Shown here: positions 22,218 to 29,470 of the stretch, piece after piece
How positions within the stretch are numbered: position 1 is the stretch's first letter
Layout: every line of letters starts with the position of its first letter
Origin: Mycolicibacterium nivoides
GTDB taxonomy: Bacteria > Actinomycetota > Actinomycetes > Mycobacteriales > Mycobacteriaceae
DNA length: 64,000 bases
Assembly: GCF_003855255.1 (NCBI RefSeq)
Contig: NZ_CP034072.1
Coordinates: 1,364,001 to 1,428,000, forward strand
Direction: 5' to 3'
Notes under the pieces: model-generated
What the model was told of the DNA's origin: nothing
The model's database searches: none
Seen by the model: only the letters and a program-made list of their open reading frames with translations
Position numbers and translations under genes: made by a program

Positions 22218-22775
22218 GTGAGCGCCCCCTATGAGCGAATGGCCGATGCGGTGTTACGCGTCCTGGTGGCCGAGGGATTCGAAGGCGTGTCGGTGCGCAA
22301 AGTCGCTGCCCTGGCCGAGCTTTCGATCGGTGCAGTGCAACACCATTTTCCGACCAAGGACGCGATGCTGGCTGCCGCGATGGATCGCGCCAGCGGCCGG
22401 TTCCTGGCTCGGCTCTCGGAGCGGCTTGCGGCAGAAATGTCTGCGGCGGCCCGATTGGAGGCATTGGCCGTGGCCCTGGTGTGCCCCGAACCAGGCGACC
22501 GGGACATCAGCGTGGCCTGGCTGTTGCGGCTGGCGCGAGCGGCTGTCGACGAGCGGACCGCGCTCGCGCACCGGCAGGATTGGATTCGGATGTCACGGTG
22601 GCTGGCCGATCTGATCGCGGAGGCGGCTCCCGGTGTGGAGGCCGAGTCGGCCGCCGTCGAGTTGCTGGCCCTGTTGGATGGGCTGGCCTGCGCAGTGGCC
22701 GTCGAGCCGGACCGGGTCAGTCCTGAGCTTGCCGAGCGGATCGCCCGCGGCCATGTGCAGCGCCTGCTGAACTGA
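22218..22775 (+). CDS. TetR/AcrR-family transcriptional regulator
   Basis: A 185-residue repressor with the N-terminal TetR helix-turn-helix: MADAVLRVLVAEGFEGVSVRKVAALAELSIGAVQHHFPTKDAML, split here by family pattern rather than a single motif (about residues 8-50). The C-terminal ligand domain resembles the TetR_C group found with betaine/choline-type and stress regulators, but the ligand is unknown. It is divergent from the DUF418 membrane protein. Its 3' end overlaps the convergent LysR gene by 59 bases. Confidence 0.9.
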   Translation: MSAPYERMADAVLRVLVAEGFEGVSVRKVAALAELSIGAVQHHFPTKDAMLAAAMDRASGRFLARLSERLAAEMSAAARLEALAVALVCPEPGDRDISVAWLLRLARAAVDERTALAHRQDWIRMSRWLADLIAEAAPGVEAESAAVELLALLDGLACAVAVEPDRVSPELAERIARGHVQRLLN

Positions 22776-23658
22776 TGCCCGACGCAATCGCGGACAGTTC
22801 ATCGAGCACGACCGCCACCGCGGGCCGTGCCGTGGCACCCGCGCGGGTGACCGCCTCGACCCGCCGGGCCACCGAGATGTCGGTGATCGGCAGCCGCACC
22901 AGCTCACGTGCGAGCCTCACGTAGCGCGGCATCAGGGCGATACCGGTGCCTGCGTGGACCAGCTCCTCGACCACGCGGAAGTCGTTGATCCGCTGGGTGA
23001 TTCGCGGCTGTATGCCGGACAGGATCGTGATCGAGTTGAGCACGTCGTCGACCATCAATCCGCCTTCGACGCCGATCCAGCGTTCGTCGGCCAGATCGGT
23101 CAGCCGAACCTGACCGCGACTCGCGAGATGATGCCCCGGCGGCAGGACGACATCCAGCGGCTCCCGCAACAGCTCGGTGGCTTCGAAGCGCGGGCCCCAG
23201 GGTGATGCGTCGCGTTCGTCGCGGTGGACAACCACGACGTCGAAGTCGGCGAGTTGGGCCGGTGCCCGGGATGCCGGCACGTCGATGTCGCGCCCGAGAA
23301 CCTGGACCTCGTGTTCGGCTGCCCGGACGATCAACGGGGCCAACAACATCGCTGCCCCGGAAGGAAAGAACGAGACACTCACGGTGCCGCGGGGGGTGCT
23401 GCGGTAGACGTCCATCTCGGCCCGGGCGCGGTCCAATGCCGCCAGTACGGCATCGGCGTGCCCGACAAGCACCTGCCCGGCATCGGTCAGGCGCACCCGC
23501 CTGCCGTCGGGTTCGATCAACGTCACGCCGGCCTCGCGTTGCAGGATCTTCAACTGCTGAGAGACGGCCGAGGGCGTCATGGACAGCACCTGAGCCACTG
23601 CGGCGACCGTGCCGTGGTCGGCGAGCTCACGCAGCATTCGCAGGCGTCCGGCATCCAT
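22717..23658 (-). CDS. LysR-family transcriptional regulator
   Basis: A 313-residue LysR regulator. The N-terminal winged helix is in residues about 1-60 (MLRELADHGTVAAVAQVLSM then TPSAVSQQLKILQREAGVTL), and the periplasmic-binding-like effector domain runs from about 90 to 295. The C-terminus is extended by a Gly/Arg/Ala-rich tail that lies antisense to the end of tetR. It is divergent from an EamA exporter with 52 bases between starts, the standard layout in which LysR controls the neighbouring exporter. The effector is probably an amino acid or metabolite, which is not determinable. Confidence 0.92.
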   Translation of the reverse strand: MDAGRLRMLRELADHGTVAAVAQVLSMTPSAVSQQLKILQREAGVTLIEPDGRRVRLTDAGQVLVGHADAVLAALDRARAEMDVYRSTPRGTVSVSFFPSGAAMLLAPLIVRAAEHEVQVLGRDIDVPASRAPAQLADFDVVVVHRDERDASPWGPRFEATELLREPLDVVLPPGHHLASRGQVRLTDLADERWIGVEGGLMVDDVLNSITILSGIQPRITQRINDFRVVEELVHAGTGIALMPRYVRLARELVRLPITDISVARRVEAVTRAGATARPAVAVVLDELSAIASGISSAGAAHGRGRSARQAQD

Positions 23659-23670
23659 GAAGTAATGCTA

Positions 23671-23681
23671 CATATAATATG
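23671..23681. promoter_or_regulatory. Candidate LysR site / divergent promoter
   Basis: catat-a-atatg is an exact dyad in an AT-rich patch between the lysR (23658) and eamA (23711) starts, upstream of both. LysR proteins bind imperfect AT-rich dyads of the T-N11-A type in this position. It is short, so moderate confidence only. Confidence 0.35.
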
Positions 23682-23710
23682 AAAAAAGATTAGCTTGACT
23701 GAACTATTGG

Positions 23711-24982
23711 ATGGATAACACGCTGGTCCATATGGCCCAGCGCTCCACCGACCTCTGTCTGCTCGCCGTCGCTGTGGTGTGGGGATCGAGCTATCTGGCC
23801 ACCAAGGAGATCGCCGCGCCCGACGCGGTCTTCGCGCTTCTGGTGGTGCGGTTCGCCCTCGCGGCAGCGGTGCTGGCTGCCGTCCTGTGCCGGCGGCTGG
23901 CGGGATTGACCCGCGCCGAGGGGGCCTCGGGTGTGGTCGGCGGGATCCTCCTGGCCGCGGTCTGTGTTGCGGAAACCTACGGCGTGACCATGACATCGGC
24001 GTCCAACGCGGGCCTGATCATGGCGCTGACCATCGTGGCCACGCCCATGATGCAGCGCAATCGGGTGGCGCACCGCTTCTATCTCGCGGCGGCACTCGCG
24101 GTCGTCGGTTGCGCGTTGCTGACCCAGACCGGGGGCCTGACAGCCCCGCGGGCGGGGGACGTCGTGATCGTGATCGCCGCTTTGCTGCGTGCCGTGCACG
24201 TCACGGTCATGGCGCGGATGTCGGAGAAGCATGAGATCGACTCAGCCCGAACCACTCTGGTTCAGTTGGCCACCGTTGCCGTGGTGGCGCTCGCCCTCTG
24301 CGGGCTGTCGGGCCAATCGGTGGTAGCCACGACGGCGGCCTACGGAGTGGCCGACTGGACCGTCATCGGATACCTGGTGTTGGCCTGCACGGTGTTTGCA
24401 TTCCTGGTGCAGTTGCGGGCGTTGAGCACGACCAGTCCGGCCCGGGTCAGTCTGCTGGTGGGCACCGAACCGCTGTGGGCCGCCGTCATCGGTGTCACAC
24501 TGGCCGGCGATCCCGTCACCGGAGCCGGAATCGCCGGAGCCGCGTTGGTGATCGCCGGAACCACCTGGGGGCGCGTGGTGCTGACGTCACAGGCCTCGGC
24601 CTCGCTCCAACTCCAGGTACGCGTCGCGCCCGGCCAGGCTGACCGCGACGTCGGCGATCAGCGGATCGAAGAACCGCTCGCGATACAGCGGATCGACACT
24701 CGTGCTCACGGTGAAGTACAGGCCGGAGAGCACGGCCACGAACAGCGACATGTGCACCACGGTCTGGGGAATCGGGATCGCGATGCCGAACCAGGTTCCG
24801 GCGCACGGCGGGGTACCGGTCTGGCAGGCCGTCTCTGCCGACCACAGCACGATGACGTCGTCGGGGATGGCGATGATGCCCAGCGCCAGGAAGAACGCGA
24901 ACAGTCCGGTGGTGAACAGCACCACCTGGATCGCCTGGGACACCACCATCACCGCAACCACGTTGACCTGTTCGGCGCGTGA
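23711..24982 (+). CDS. EamA/DMT-family exporter with unusual run-on C-terminal frame
   Basis: Residues 1-295 form a complete ten-helix drug/metabolite transporter (two EamA repeats: LLAVAVVWGSSYLATKEIAAP at the start, a second repeat beginning near residue 150 and ending GAALVIAGTTWGRVVL). This normally closes the protein. Here the frame continues another roughly 128 residues, hydrophilic and His/Gln/Arg-rich, antisense to the membrane-protein gene at 24587-25753. A TGA sits one base out of frame at 24582-24584, exactly where the protein should end. The tail is probably an artefact of a small indel (mutation or sequencing error) rather than a functional domain. It is divergent from lysR, its likely regulator. 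Confidence 0.8.
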   Translation: MDNTLVHMAQRSTDLCLLAVAVVWGSSYLATKEIAAPDAVFALLVVRFALAAAVLAAVLCRRLAGLTRAEGASGVVGGILLAAVCVAETYGVTMTSASNAGLIMALTIVATPMMQRNRVAHRFYLAAALAVVGCALLTQTGGLTAPRAGDVVIVIAALLRAVHVTVMARMSEKHEIDSARTTLVQLATVAVVALALCGLSGQSVVATTAAYGVADWTVIGYLVLACTVFAFLVQLRALSTTSPARVSLLVGTEPLWAAVIGVTLAGDPVTGAGIAGAALVIAGTTWGRVVLTSQASASLQLQVRVAPGQADRDVGDQRIEEPLAIQRIDTRAHGEVQAGEHGHEQRHVHHGLGNRDRDAEPGSGARRGTGLAGRLCRPQHDDVVGDGDDAQRQEEREQSGGEQHHLDRLGHHHHRNHVDLFGA

Positions 24983-25753
24983 CAGCGGGGTGCGACGCGG
25001 ATGGTGGCCGTCCTGCACCGACAGCGGGGTGCCGGCGAGTAGCGCGGCAGGATCGCTGGGGCCGGTGCGATCCTCGCGCAGGGCGCGCACCTCGTCGCGA
25101 ATCGTGGTGACCATGAAGGCGATTGCGATCAGAGCCAGGAATCCGATCGTCTGCCACAGTTGTTGCCGGGGCATCCGGGCCGAGAGCTGCCACAGCTCTC
25201 CGGTGAAATACACCACCACCGTGAGCATCAACAGGGGCAGGGCGCGACTCATCAGGGTGCCCAGCGCTCCCAGTTGCAGCCAGGCGAACCGGAACGCCCA
25301 CAACGCGATCGAGCCGAAACCCAGGTAGGTCAGCCACACCACGAGCGATGCGACGAGCGCGAATCCGGCGGCCTCGGCGGCAGCGATACCGGAGAAGCCG
25401 CTGTCGGCGAACGGCAGTCCGAAGACGAACAGGGCCGTCACGAGCAGCGCCGCCGAACGGCGACCCGCCTCGCCTCGCGTCGTGTCTGCCTGGTGCAGCC
25501 GTTCCAGCACGAACGGTGCGGCGAACAACAGCAGGGCGAGTATGCCGAGTTTGACTGCGGTACCGATGTGTACGGCGGGTCCGGTGAGTTCGGCCAGCAG
25601 CATGATCAACGCGATGAGCCCGCCGGCTGCGGCGACCATCGGTGCCGAGCGTTCGAGAAGCGCGCGCGATCGCACTCTGCGCGTGAGTACCAGCGGAAGC
25701 CCGCGCTGGAGGAACCAGTCGTGCACACGCCGCATGTCGGCCACGGCGGTCAT
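24587..25753 (-). CDS. Multi-pass membrane protein of unknown function (copy B of a paralogous pair)
   Basis: A 388-residue protein with about eight helices. It shares with the gene at 19493-20641 an ordered set of landmarks: N-terminal WFLQRGLPLVL, central SRALPLLMLTVVVYF, the loop LAGTPLSVQ, LSRAEQVNVVAVMVVSQ, then IPIPQTVVHMS and the terminal RERFFDPLIADVAVSLAGRD. The extracellular loop before the last helices has two cysteines (ACQTGTPPCAG) absent from copy A, which could form a disulfide. No family name is known to me. Its 3' end lies under the run-on frame of the EamA gene, and its start faces the AT-rich ectoine leader region. Confidence 0.8.
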   Translation of the reverse strand: MTAVADMRRVHDWFLQRGLPLVLTRRVRSRALLERSAPMVAAAGGLIALIMLLAELTGPAVHIGTAVKLGILALLLFAAPFVLERLHQADTTRGEAGRRSAALLVTALFVFGLPFADSGFSGIAAAEAAGFALVASLVVWLTYLGFGSIALWAFRFAWLQLGALGTLMSRALPLLMLTVVVYFTGELWQLSARMPRQQLWQTIGFLALIAIAFMVTTIRDEVRALREDRTGPSDPAALLAGTPLSVQDGHHPRRTPLSRAEQVNVVAVMVVSQAIQVVLFTTGLFAFFLALGIIAIPDDVIVLWSAETACQTGTPPCAGTWFGIAIPIPQTVVHMSLFVAVLSGLYFTVSTSVDPLYRERFFDPLIADVAVSLAGRDAYLELERGRGL

Positions 25754-25945
25754 TGTGCTCGATCCCGGCTCAGCTGCGGCGATTTCAGAGTAGCCGACAC
25801 GCCGCTGCGGATCCCGTGGCGTTGCCCGCGCGACACTGCGGCGGCCATCGTCTGGGTAGGCGATTCAGGGGAAAGCCTCCGAGCATATTCGATCGGTTAT
25901 TGAAGTTGGACCGTACCGGTGATTATTAAATTTCAATTTGAGTTT

Positions 25946-25977
25946 TTCCGGCCCGGAATATCCGGGGAAATCCCGGA
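25946..25977. repeat. Two adjacent inverted repeats in the ect leader
   Basis: The first is ttccgg-c-ccggaa, a perfect 6-bp-arm repeat. Three bases on comes tccggg-gaaat-cccgga, also perfect. Both share the CCGG core, so they could be two binding sites for one dimeric regulator or alternative RNA hairpins. Confidence 0.5.
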
Positions 25978-26058
25978 AATGTGTTGCGTTCGCCTGTTGC
26001 GGCGCGCGGGGCCATCGAGTAGGGCCGGGAGCGTCCGAGGTGGTACCGCTGCACCAAT

Positions 26059-26084
26059 GTAACGATTCGATAACGACGCTAACG
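26059..26084. promoter_or_regulatory. GlnR-like box and TAACG repeats upstream of ectA
   Basis: GTAAC at 26059-26063, six bases, then ATAAC at 26070-26074 resembles the actinobacterial GlnR consensus gTnAC-n6-GaAAC. TAACG recurs at 26060, 26071 and 26080. GlnR is reported to repress ectABCD in Streptomyces, which makes the site plausible, but the second half-site has one off-consensus base. MtrA-type direct repeats are an alternative reading. Confidence 0.35.
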
Positions 26085-26267
26085 CTTTTCTGAGATCGAC
26101 GATCTGTACGGTTATCCCAGTTCAATGCCGGTGACTGCGGACCCAATAGCGGTCCTGGCGCGGTCTGGGAGCTTGATCCCGGCAGGGTGGTGTGCTTACG
26201 TCGAGGGCACCGATGACTTGTAACTGACGATGATCGCTGACTGTTCGGTGGTGACTTTTAACTCGAT

Positions 26268-26813
26268 ATGCGTGTTTTAGAAAGCGTCCCGGGACGCCAT
26301 TCCCGGGAAGAATTCCTGCGCCCTCCACGGGGTACCGATGCGATTGGCATCCGCGATCTTGCGGAAGCCACCGGGGTGCTCGATCTGAATTCCACCTATG
26401 CCTATCTGTTGCTGGCAACTGATTTTGCTGCCACGTCAATAGTGGCCGAGCGTGACGGCGACCTGCGCGGATTCATCACGGGTTACCACCCGCCGCCGCG
26501 GCCGGACGTCCTGTTCGTGTGGCAGGTCGCCGTGGCGCCGTCGGCGCAGGGCGGGGGACTGGCCAGCACCATGCTCGACGCACTCGTGCACCGGGTCCGT
26601 ACGCAGCGCGATGGGCGCCCGGTCACCGTGGAAGCCACGGTCTCGCCGGGCAACGCCGCCTCACGCGCATTCTTCGGCGCCTTCGCGCGCCGTCACGGCG
26701 TGCCCCTGGTCGAGGACCCGCATTTCGGATGCGATCTCCTCGACGCCGGCGGGGCACACGAAGACGAGCCGATTCTGCGGATGGGGCCCATCGCCACACC
26801 GCTTTCTCGCTGA
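26268..26813 (+). CDS. ectA: L-2,4-diaminobutyrate acetyltransferase
   Basis: Acetylates L-2,4-diaminobutyrate with acetyl-CoA to N-gamma-acetyl-diaminobutyrate, second step of ectoine synthesis. The 181-residue GNAT protein begins FLRPPRGTDAIGIRDLAE and has the core LNSTYAYLLLATDFAATSIVAE-type segment. The acetyl-CoA loop is VAVAPSAQGGGLASTML (about residues 88-104), followed by EATVSPGNAASRAFF. The order ectA-ectB-ectC-ectD confirms the assignment. RBS at ATG 26268 is weak, and the long leader may contain control elements. The gap of 47 bases to ectB fits a single operon. Confidence 0.95.
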   Translation: MRVLESVPGRHSREEFLRPPRGTDAIGIRDLAEATGVLDLNSTYAYLLLATDFAATSIVAERDGDLRGFITGYHPPPRPDVLFVWQVAVAPSAQGGGLASTMLDALVHRVRTQRDGRPVTVEATVSPGNAASRAFFGAFARRHGVPLVEDPHFGCDLLDAGGAHEDEPILRMGPIATPLSR

Positions 26814-26860
26814 AATCAGTTGTCTGATAACCAGTTTGAATTGATTGGAAGGATTATCCC

Positions 26861-28147
26861 TTGCTGCTCGCTACGACAGCGCCGTTGTCCGAATCTGACC
26901 TTCCCGACGTGTTCAGTTCCGTCGAGTCCGAGGTCCGCAGCTATTGCCGCAGCTGGCCCACCGTCATGAACAGCGCCGCGGGTTCCTGGGTGACCGACAC
27001 CGCCGGCCGCACCTACATCGACTTCTTCGCCGGTGCGGGCGCGCTGAACTACGGCCACAACAACGCCGCCCTCAAGGAGCCGTTGCTCGAATACCTTGTC
27101 TCCGATGGGATCGTGCACTCGCTCGACATGGCCACCGCGGCCAAGCAGCGGTTCCTGGAGAGCTTCGAGCGGCTCATCCTGCGTCCGCGCGGGCTGGACT
27201 ACAAGGTGCAGTTCCCCGGGCCGACCGGGGCGAACTCCGTGGAGTCCGCACTCAAGTTGGCCAGGAAGGTGACCGGCCGCGAGTCGGTTATCAGCTTCAC
27301 CAACGCATTTCACGGGATGACGCTCGGAGCGTTGTCGGTCACCGGCAACTCGATGAAGCGGGCGGGTGCCGGCATCCCGCTGGTCCACGCCACCCCGATG
27401 CCCTACGACAACTACTTCGGCGGGGTCACCGAGGACTTCCAGTGGTTCGAGCGCGTGCTCGACGATTCGGGCAGCGGGCTCAACCGCCCCGCCGCGGTGA
27501 TCGTCGAAACCGTCCAGGGCGAAGGCGGTCTCAACGTGGCACGGATCGAATGGCTGCAGGCCCTGGCGGAGCTGTGCCGGAAGCGGGACATCCTGCTGAT
27601 CGTCGATGACGTACAGATGGGTTGTGGCCGTACCGGGCCGTTCTTCAGCTTCGAGGCCGCCGGCATCGTGCCCGATATCGTCACGATATCGAAGTCGGTC
27701 AGCGGCTACGGCCTGCCGATGGCGCTCACGCTGTTCCGCCGTGATCTGGATGTGTGGGCGCCGGGGGAGCACAACGGCACCTTCCGCGGGCACAACCCGG
27801 CTTTCATCACCGCCACGGCGGCGATCGAGACGTATTGGGCGGACGATAGATTCAGCGCCGACACGACCGTCAAGGGTGAGCTGATCCGGGCGCGGCTGGA
27901 GGAGATCGCCGCTGCCCACGACGGCGTGACCGCCCGTGGTCGGGGAATGGCCCAGGGCCTCAAGTTCGACGAGGCGGACCTGGCCGGACAGGTCTGCCGG
28001 GCCGCCTTCGACCGCGGTGCGTTGATGGAGACCAGCGGTCCGTCCGACGAGGTGGTCAAACTGCTGCCGCCGCTGACCACTCTTCCGACCGAACTGTCCG
28101 AGGGACTCGACATTCTCGCCGAGTCCGTCGCCGTCGCGCTGGCCTGA
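26861..28147 (+). CDS. ectB: Diaminobutyrate-2-oxoglutarate aminotransferase
   Basis: PLP enzyme that converts aspartate-semialdehyde and glutamate to L-2,4-diaminobutyrate, the first ectoine step. It is 428 residues. The PLP lysine is K278 in TISKSVSGYG, the cofactor-binding aspartate is in IVDDVQMGCGRTG, and the substrate-face motif TGANSVESALKLA is near residue 122. The reading frame is taken from TTG 26861, which has GGAAGGA eight bases upstream. The family usually starts shortly before the ESEVRSY segment, so GTG 26909 is a possible later start. Fold-type I class III aminotransferase, cytoplasmic. Confidence 0.96.
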   Translation: MLLATTAPLSESDLPDVFSSVESEVRSYCRSWPTVMNSAAGSWVTDTAGRTYIDFFAGAGALNYGHNNAALKEPLLEYLVSDGIVHSLDMATAAKQRFLESFERLILRPRGLDYKVQFPGPTGANSVESALKLARKVTGRESVISFTNAFHGMTLGALSVTGNSMKRAGAGIPLVHATPMPYDNYFGGVTEDFQWFERVLDDSGSGLNRPAAVIVETVQGEGGLNVARIEWLQALAELCRKRDILLIVDDVQMGCGRTGPFFSFEAAGIVPDIVTISKSVSGYGLPMALTLFRRDLDVWAPGEHNGTFRGHNPAFITATAAIETYWADDRFSADTTVKGELIRARLEEIAAAHDGVTARGRGMAQGLKFDEADLAGQVCRAAFDRGALMETSGPSDEVVKLLPPLTTLPTELSEGLDILAESVAVALA

Positions 28148-28160
28148 GGAGGCTTGAAAC

Positions 28161-28553
28161 ATGATTGTTCGCACCACAGCTGAGATCACCGGCACCGACC
28201 GCGACGTGGCCGACGGCAGTTGGCGATCCAAGCGCATCATCCTGGCCGGCGACGGCGTCGGTTTCTCGTTCCACGAGACCACCATCGAGTCGGGGTCGGT
28301 CAACGAGTTCCACTATCAGCACCACGTCGAGGCGGTCTGGGTGATCGAGGGCACCGGCACGCTGACGGATCTGGAGACCGGGCAGCAGTACCCGCTCGCC
28401 GACGGAACCATGTACCTGCTCAACAACAACGACCGCCACCGGGTCACCTGCGATGAGCAGTTGCGGATGCTGTGCGTGTTCAATCCGCCCGTGACCGGGC
28501 GGGAGGTGCACGACGAGAACGGCGTTTACCCGGCGCCACAGTCGGTCGCATGA
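28161..28553 (+). CDS. ectC: L-ectoine synthase
   Basis: Cupin-fold cyclase that dehydrates N-gamma-acetyl-diaminobutyrate to ectoine. Its 130 residues match the usual length. The N-terminus is MIVRTTAEITGTDRDV, the metal-coordinating cupin region is FHYQHHVEAVWVIEGTGTL (about residues 50-68), and a second cupin block NNNDRHRVT lies near residue 95. A strong gaggagg RBS precedes ATG 28161. Its stop overlaps the ectD start by 4 bases, so hydroxylation is translationally coupled to ectoine synthesis. Confidence 0.97.
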   Translation: MIVRTTAEITGTDRDVADGSWRSKRIILAGDGVGFSFHETTIESGSVNEFHYQHHVEAVWVIEGTGTLTDLETGQQYPLADGTMYLLNNNDRHRVTCDEQLRMLCVFNPPVTGREVHDENGVYPAPQSVA

Positions 28554-29461
28554 CGGCACAGCGGGACGCCGAAGGTGTTACGGCCGCGGTCGAGGATCGC
28601 TACCCGACACGGCTCGAGCACGCGATCGAGCCGATACCGCGCCACGAGCCTGTGGTGTGGGGCAGTGTCGCCGACGGGCCGCTGAGCCAGCCTCATCTGG
28701 ACGGTTTCTCCGAGTACGGCTACCTGGTGGCGCCCGAGACGGTGTCGGACGATTGGCTTCCGCTGCTGCGCCACGAAATCGACCGGGTGGCAGCGGATCT
28801 GGACACGGACGACCCGCGGGTGATCCGGGAGCCGGGCGGCACGATCCGGTCGATCTTCGAGCCGCATCTGCTGAGCGACCTGGTGGCCCAGGTGGTCCGG
28901 TTGGACACGGTGCTGCCGGTCGCTCGGCAGTTGCTCGGCGGCGACGTCTACATCCACCAGGCCCGGATCAACCTCATGCCCGGGTTCACCGGGACGGGGT
29001 TCTACTGGCATTCGGACTTCGAGACCTGGCATGCCGAGGACGGCATGCCGGCGATCCGCGCCGTCTCGTGCTCGATCGCCCTGACCGAGAACTATCCGTA
29101 CAACGGGTCGCTCATGGTCATCCCCGGATCGCACCAGACGTTCTATCCCTGCGTCGGCGCCACGCCCGAGGACAACCACGACACCTCACTGGTGGCGCAG
29201 AACATCGGCGTGCCGGACCAGACGACGTTGACCAAGGCTGTCGACGCCCATGACATCCACCAGTTCACCGGCCCGCCGGGGACCGCGCTGTGGTTCGACG
29301 CGAATCTGCTGCACGGCTCGGGATCGAACATCACGCCGCTGCCGAGGTCGAACGTCTTCCTGGTTTTCAACTCGGTCGACAACGCGCTGACCGACCCGTT
29401 CGCTGCCCCGCGGCCACGACCCGAATACCTGGCGGCCCGGGGTGCACAGGCCGTCACCTAG
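28550..29461 (+). CDS. ectD: Ectoine 5-hydroxylase
   Basis: Fe(II)/2-oxoglutarate dioxygenase converting ectoine to 5-hydroxyectoine. It is 303 residues from ATG 28550, which overlaps the ectC stop. An in-frame ATG at 28472 inside ectC is rejected. The iron site starts with H154-x-D156 in FYWHSDFETWH, within the EctD signature region. The distal histidine is in LLHGSGSNITPLPRSN, and the arginine of that segment binds 2-oxoglutarate. Its presence means the strain can make the hydroxylated compatible solute, useful at high temperature and desiccation. It ends 9 bases before dop. Confidence 0.96.
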   Translation: MTAQRDAEGVTAAVEDRYPTRLEHAIEPIPRHEPVVWGSVADGPLSQPHLDGFSEYGYLVAPETVSDDWLPLLRHEIDRVAADLDTDDPRVIREPGGTIRSIFEPHLLSDLVAQVVRLDTVLPVARQLLGGDVYIHQARINLMPGFTGTGFYWHSDFETWHAEDGMPAIRAVSCSIALTENYPYNGSLMVIPGSHQTFYPCVGATPEDNHDTSLVAQNIGVPDQTTLTKAVDAHDIHQFTGPPGTALWFDANLLHGSGSNITPLPRSNVFLVFNSVDNALTDPFAAPRPRPEYLAARGAQAVT

Positions 29462-29470
29462 GCTGGCCAC

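Larger units (their letters stand above)
25754..26267. other. 514-base non-coding leader region upstream of ectA
   Basis: No coding frame here has convincing codon use. One 60-base line in it (25921-25980) is only 24/60 G+C, far below the window norm. It contains two adjacent inverted repeats (25946-25977), a GlnR-like GTAAC-n6-ATAAC box with further TAACG repeats (26059-26084), and presumably the ectoine promoter. No clear sigma-A -35/-10 pair could be fixed by eye. The length suggests a regulated promoter or long 5' leader. Confidence 0.6.

Noticed and set aside
26816..28303. 495-codon minus-strand frame opposite ectB
   Set aside because: ectB motifs are clear on the plus strand; the antisense frame is compositional only.
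25754..29461. Ectoine operon as a recent horizontal acquisition
   Set aside because: Codon use and GC of ectABCD match the neighbours; only the leader is AT-rich. Old or vertical inheritance fits better.
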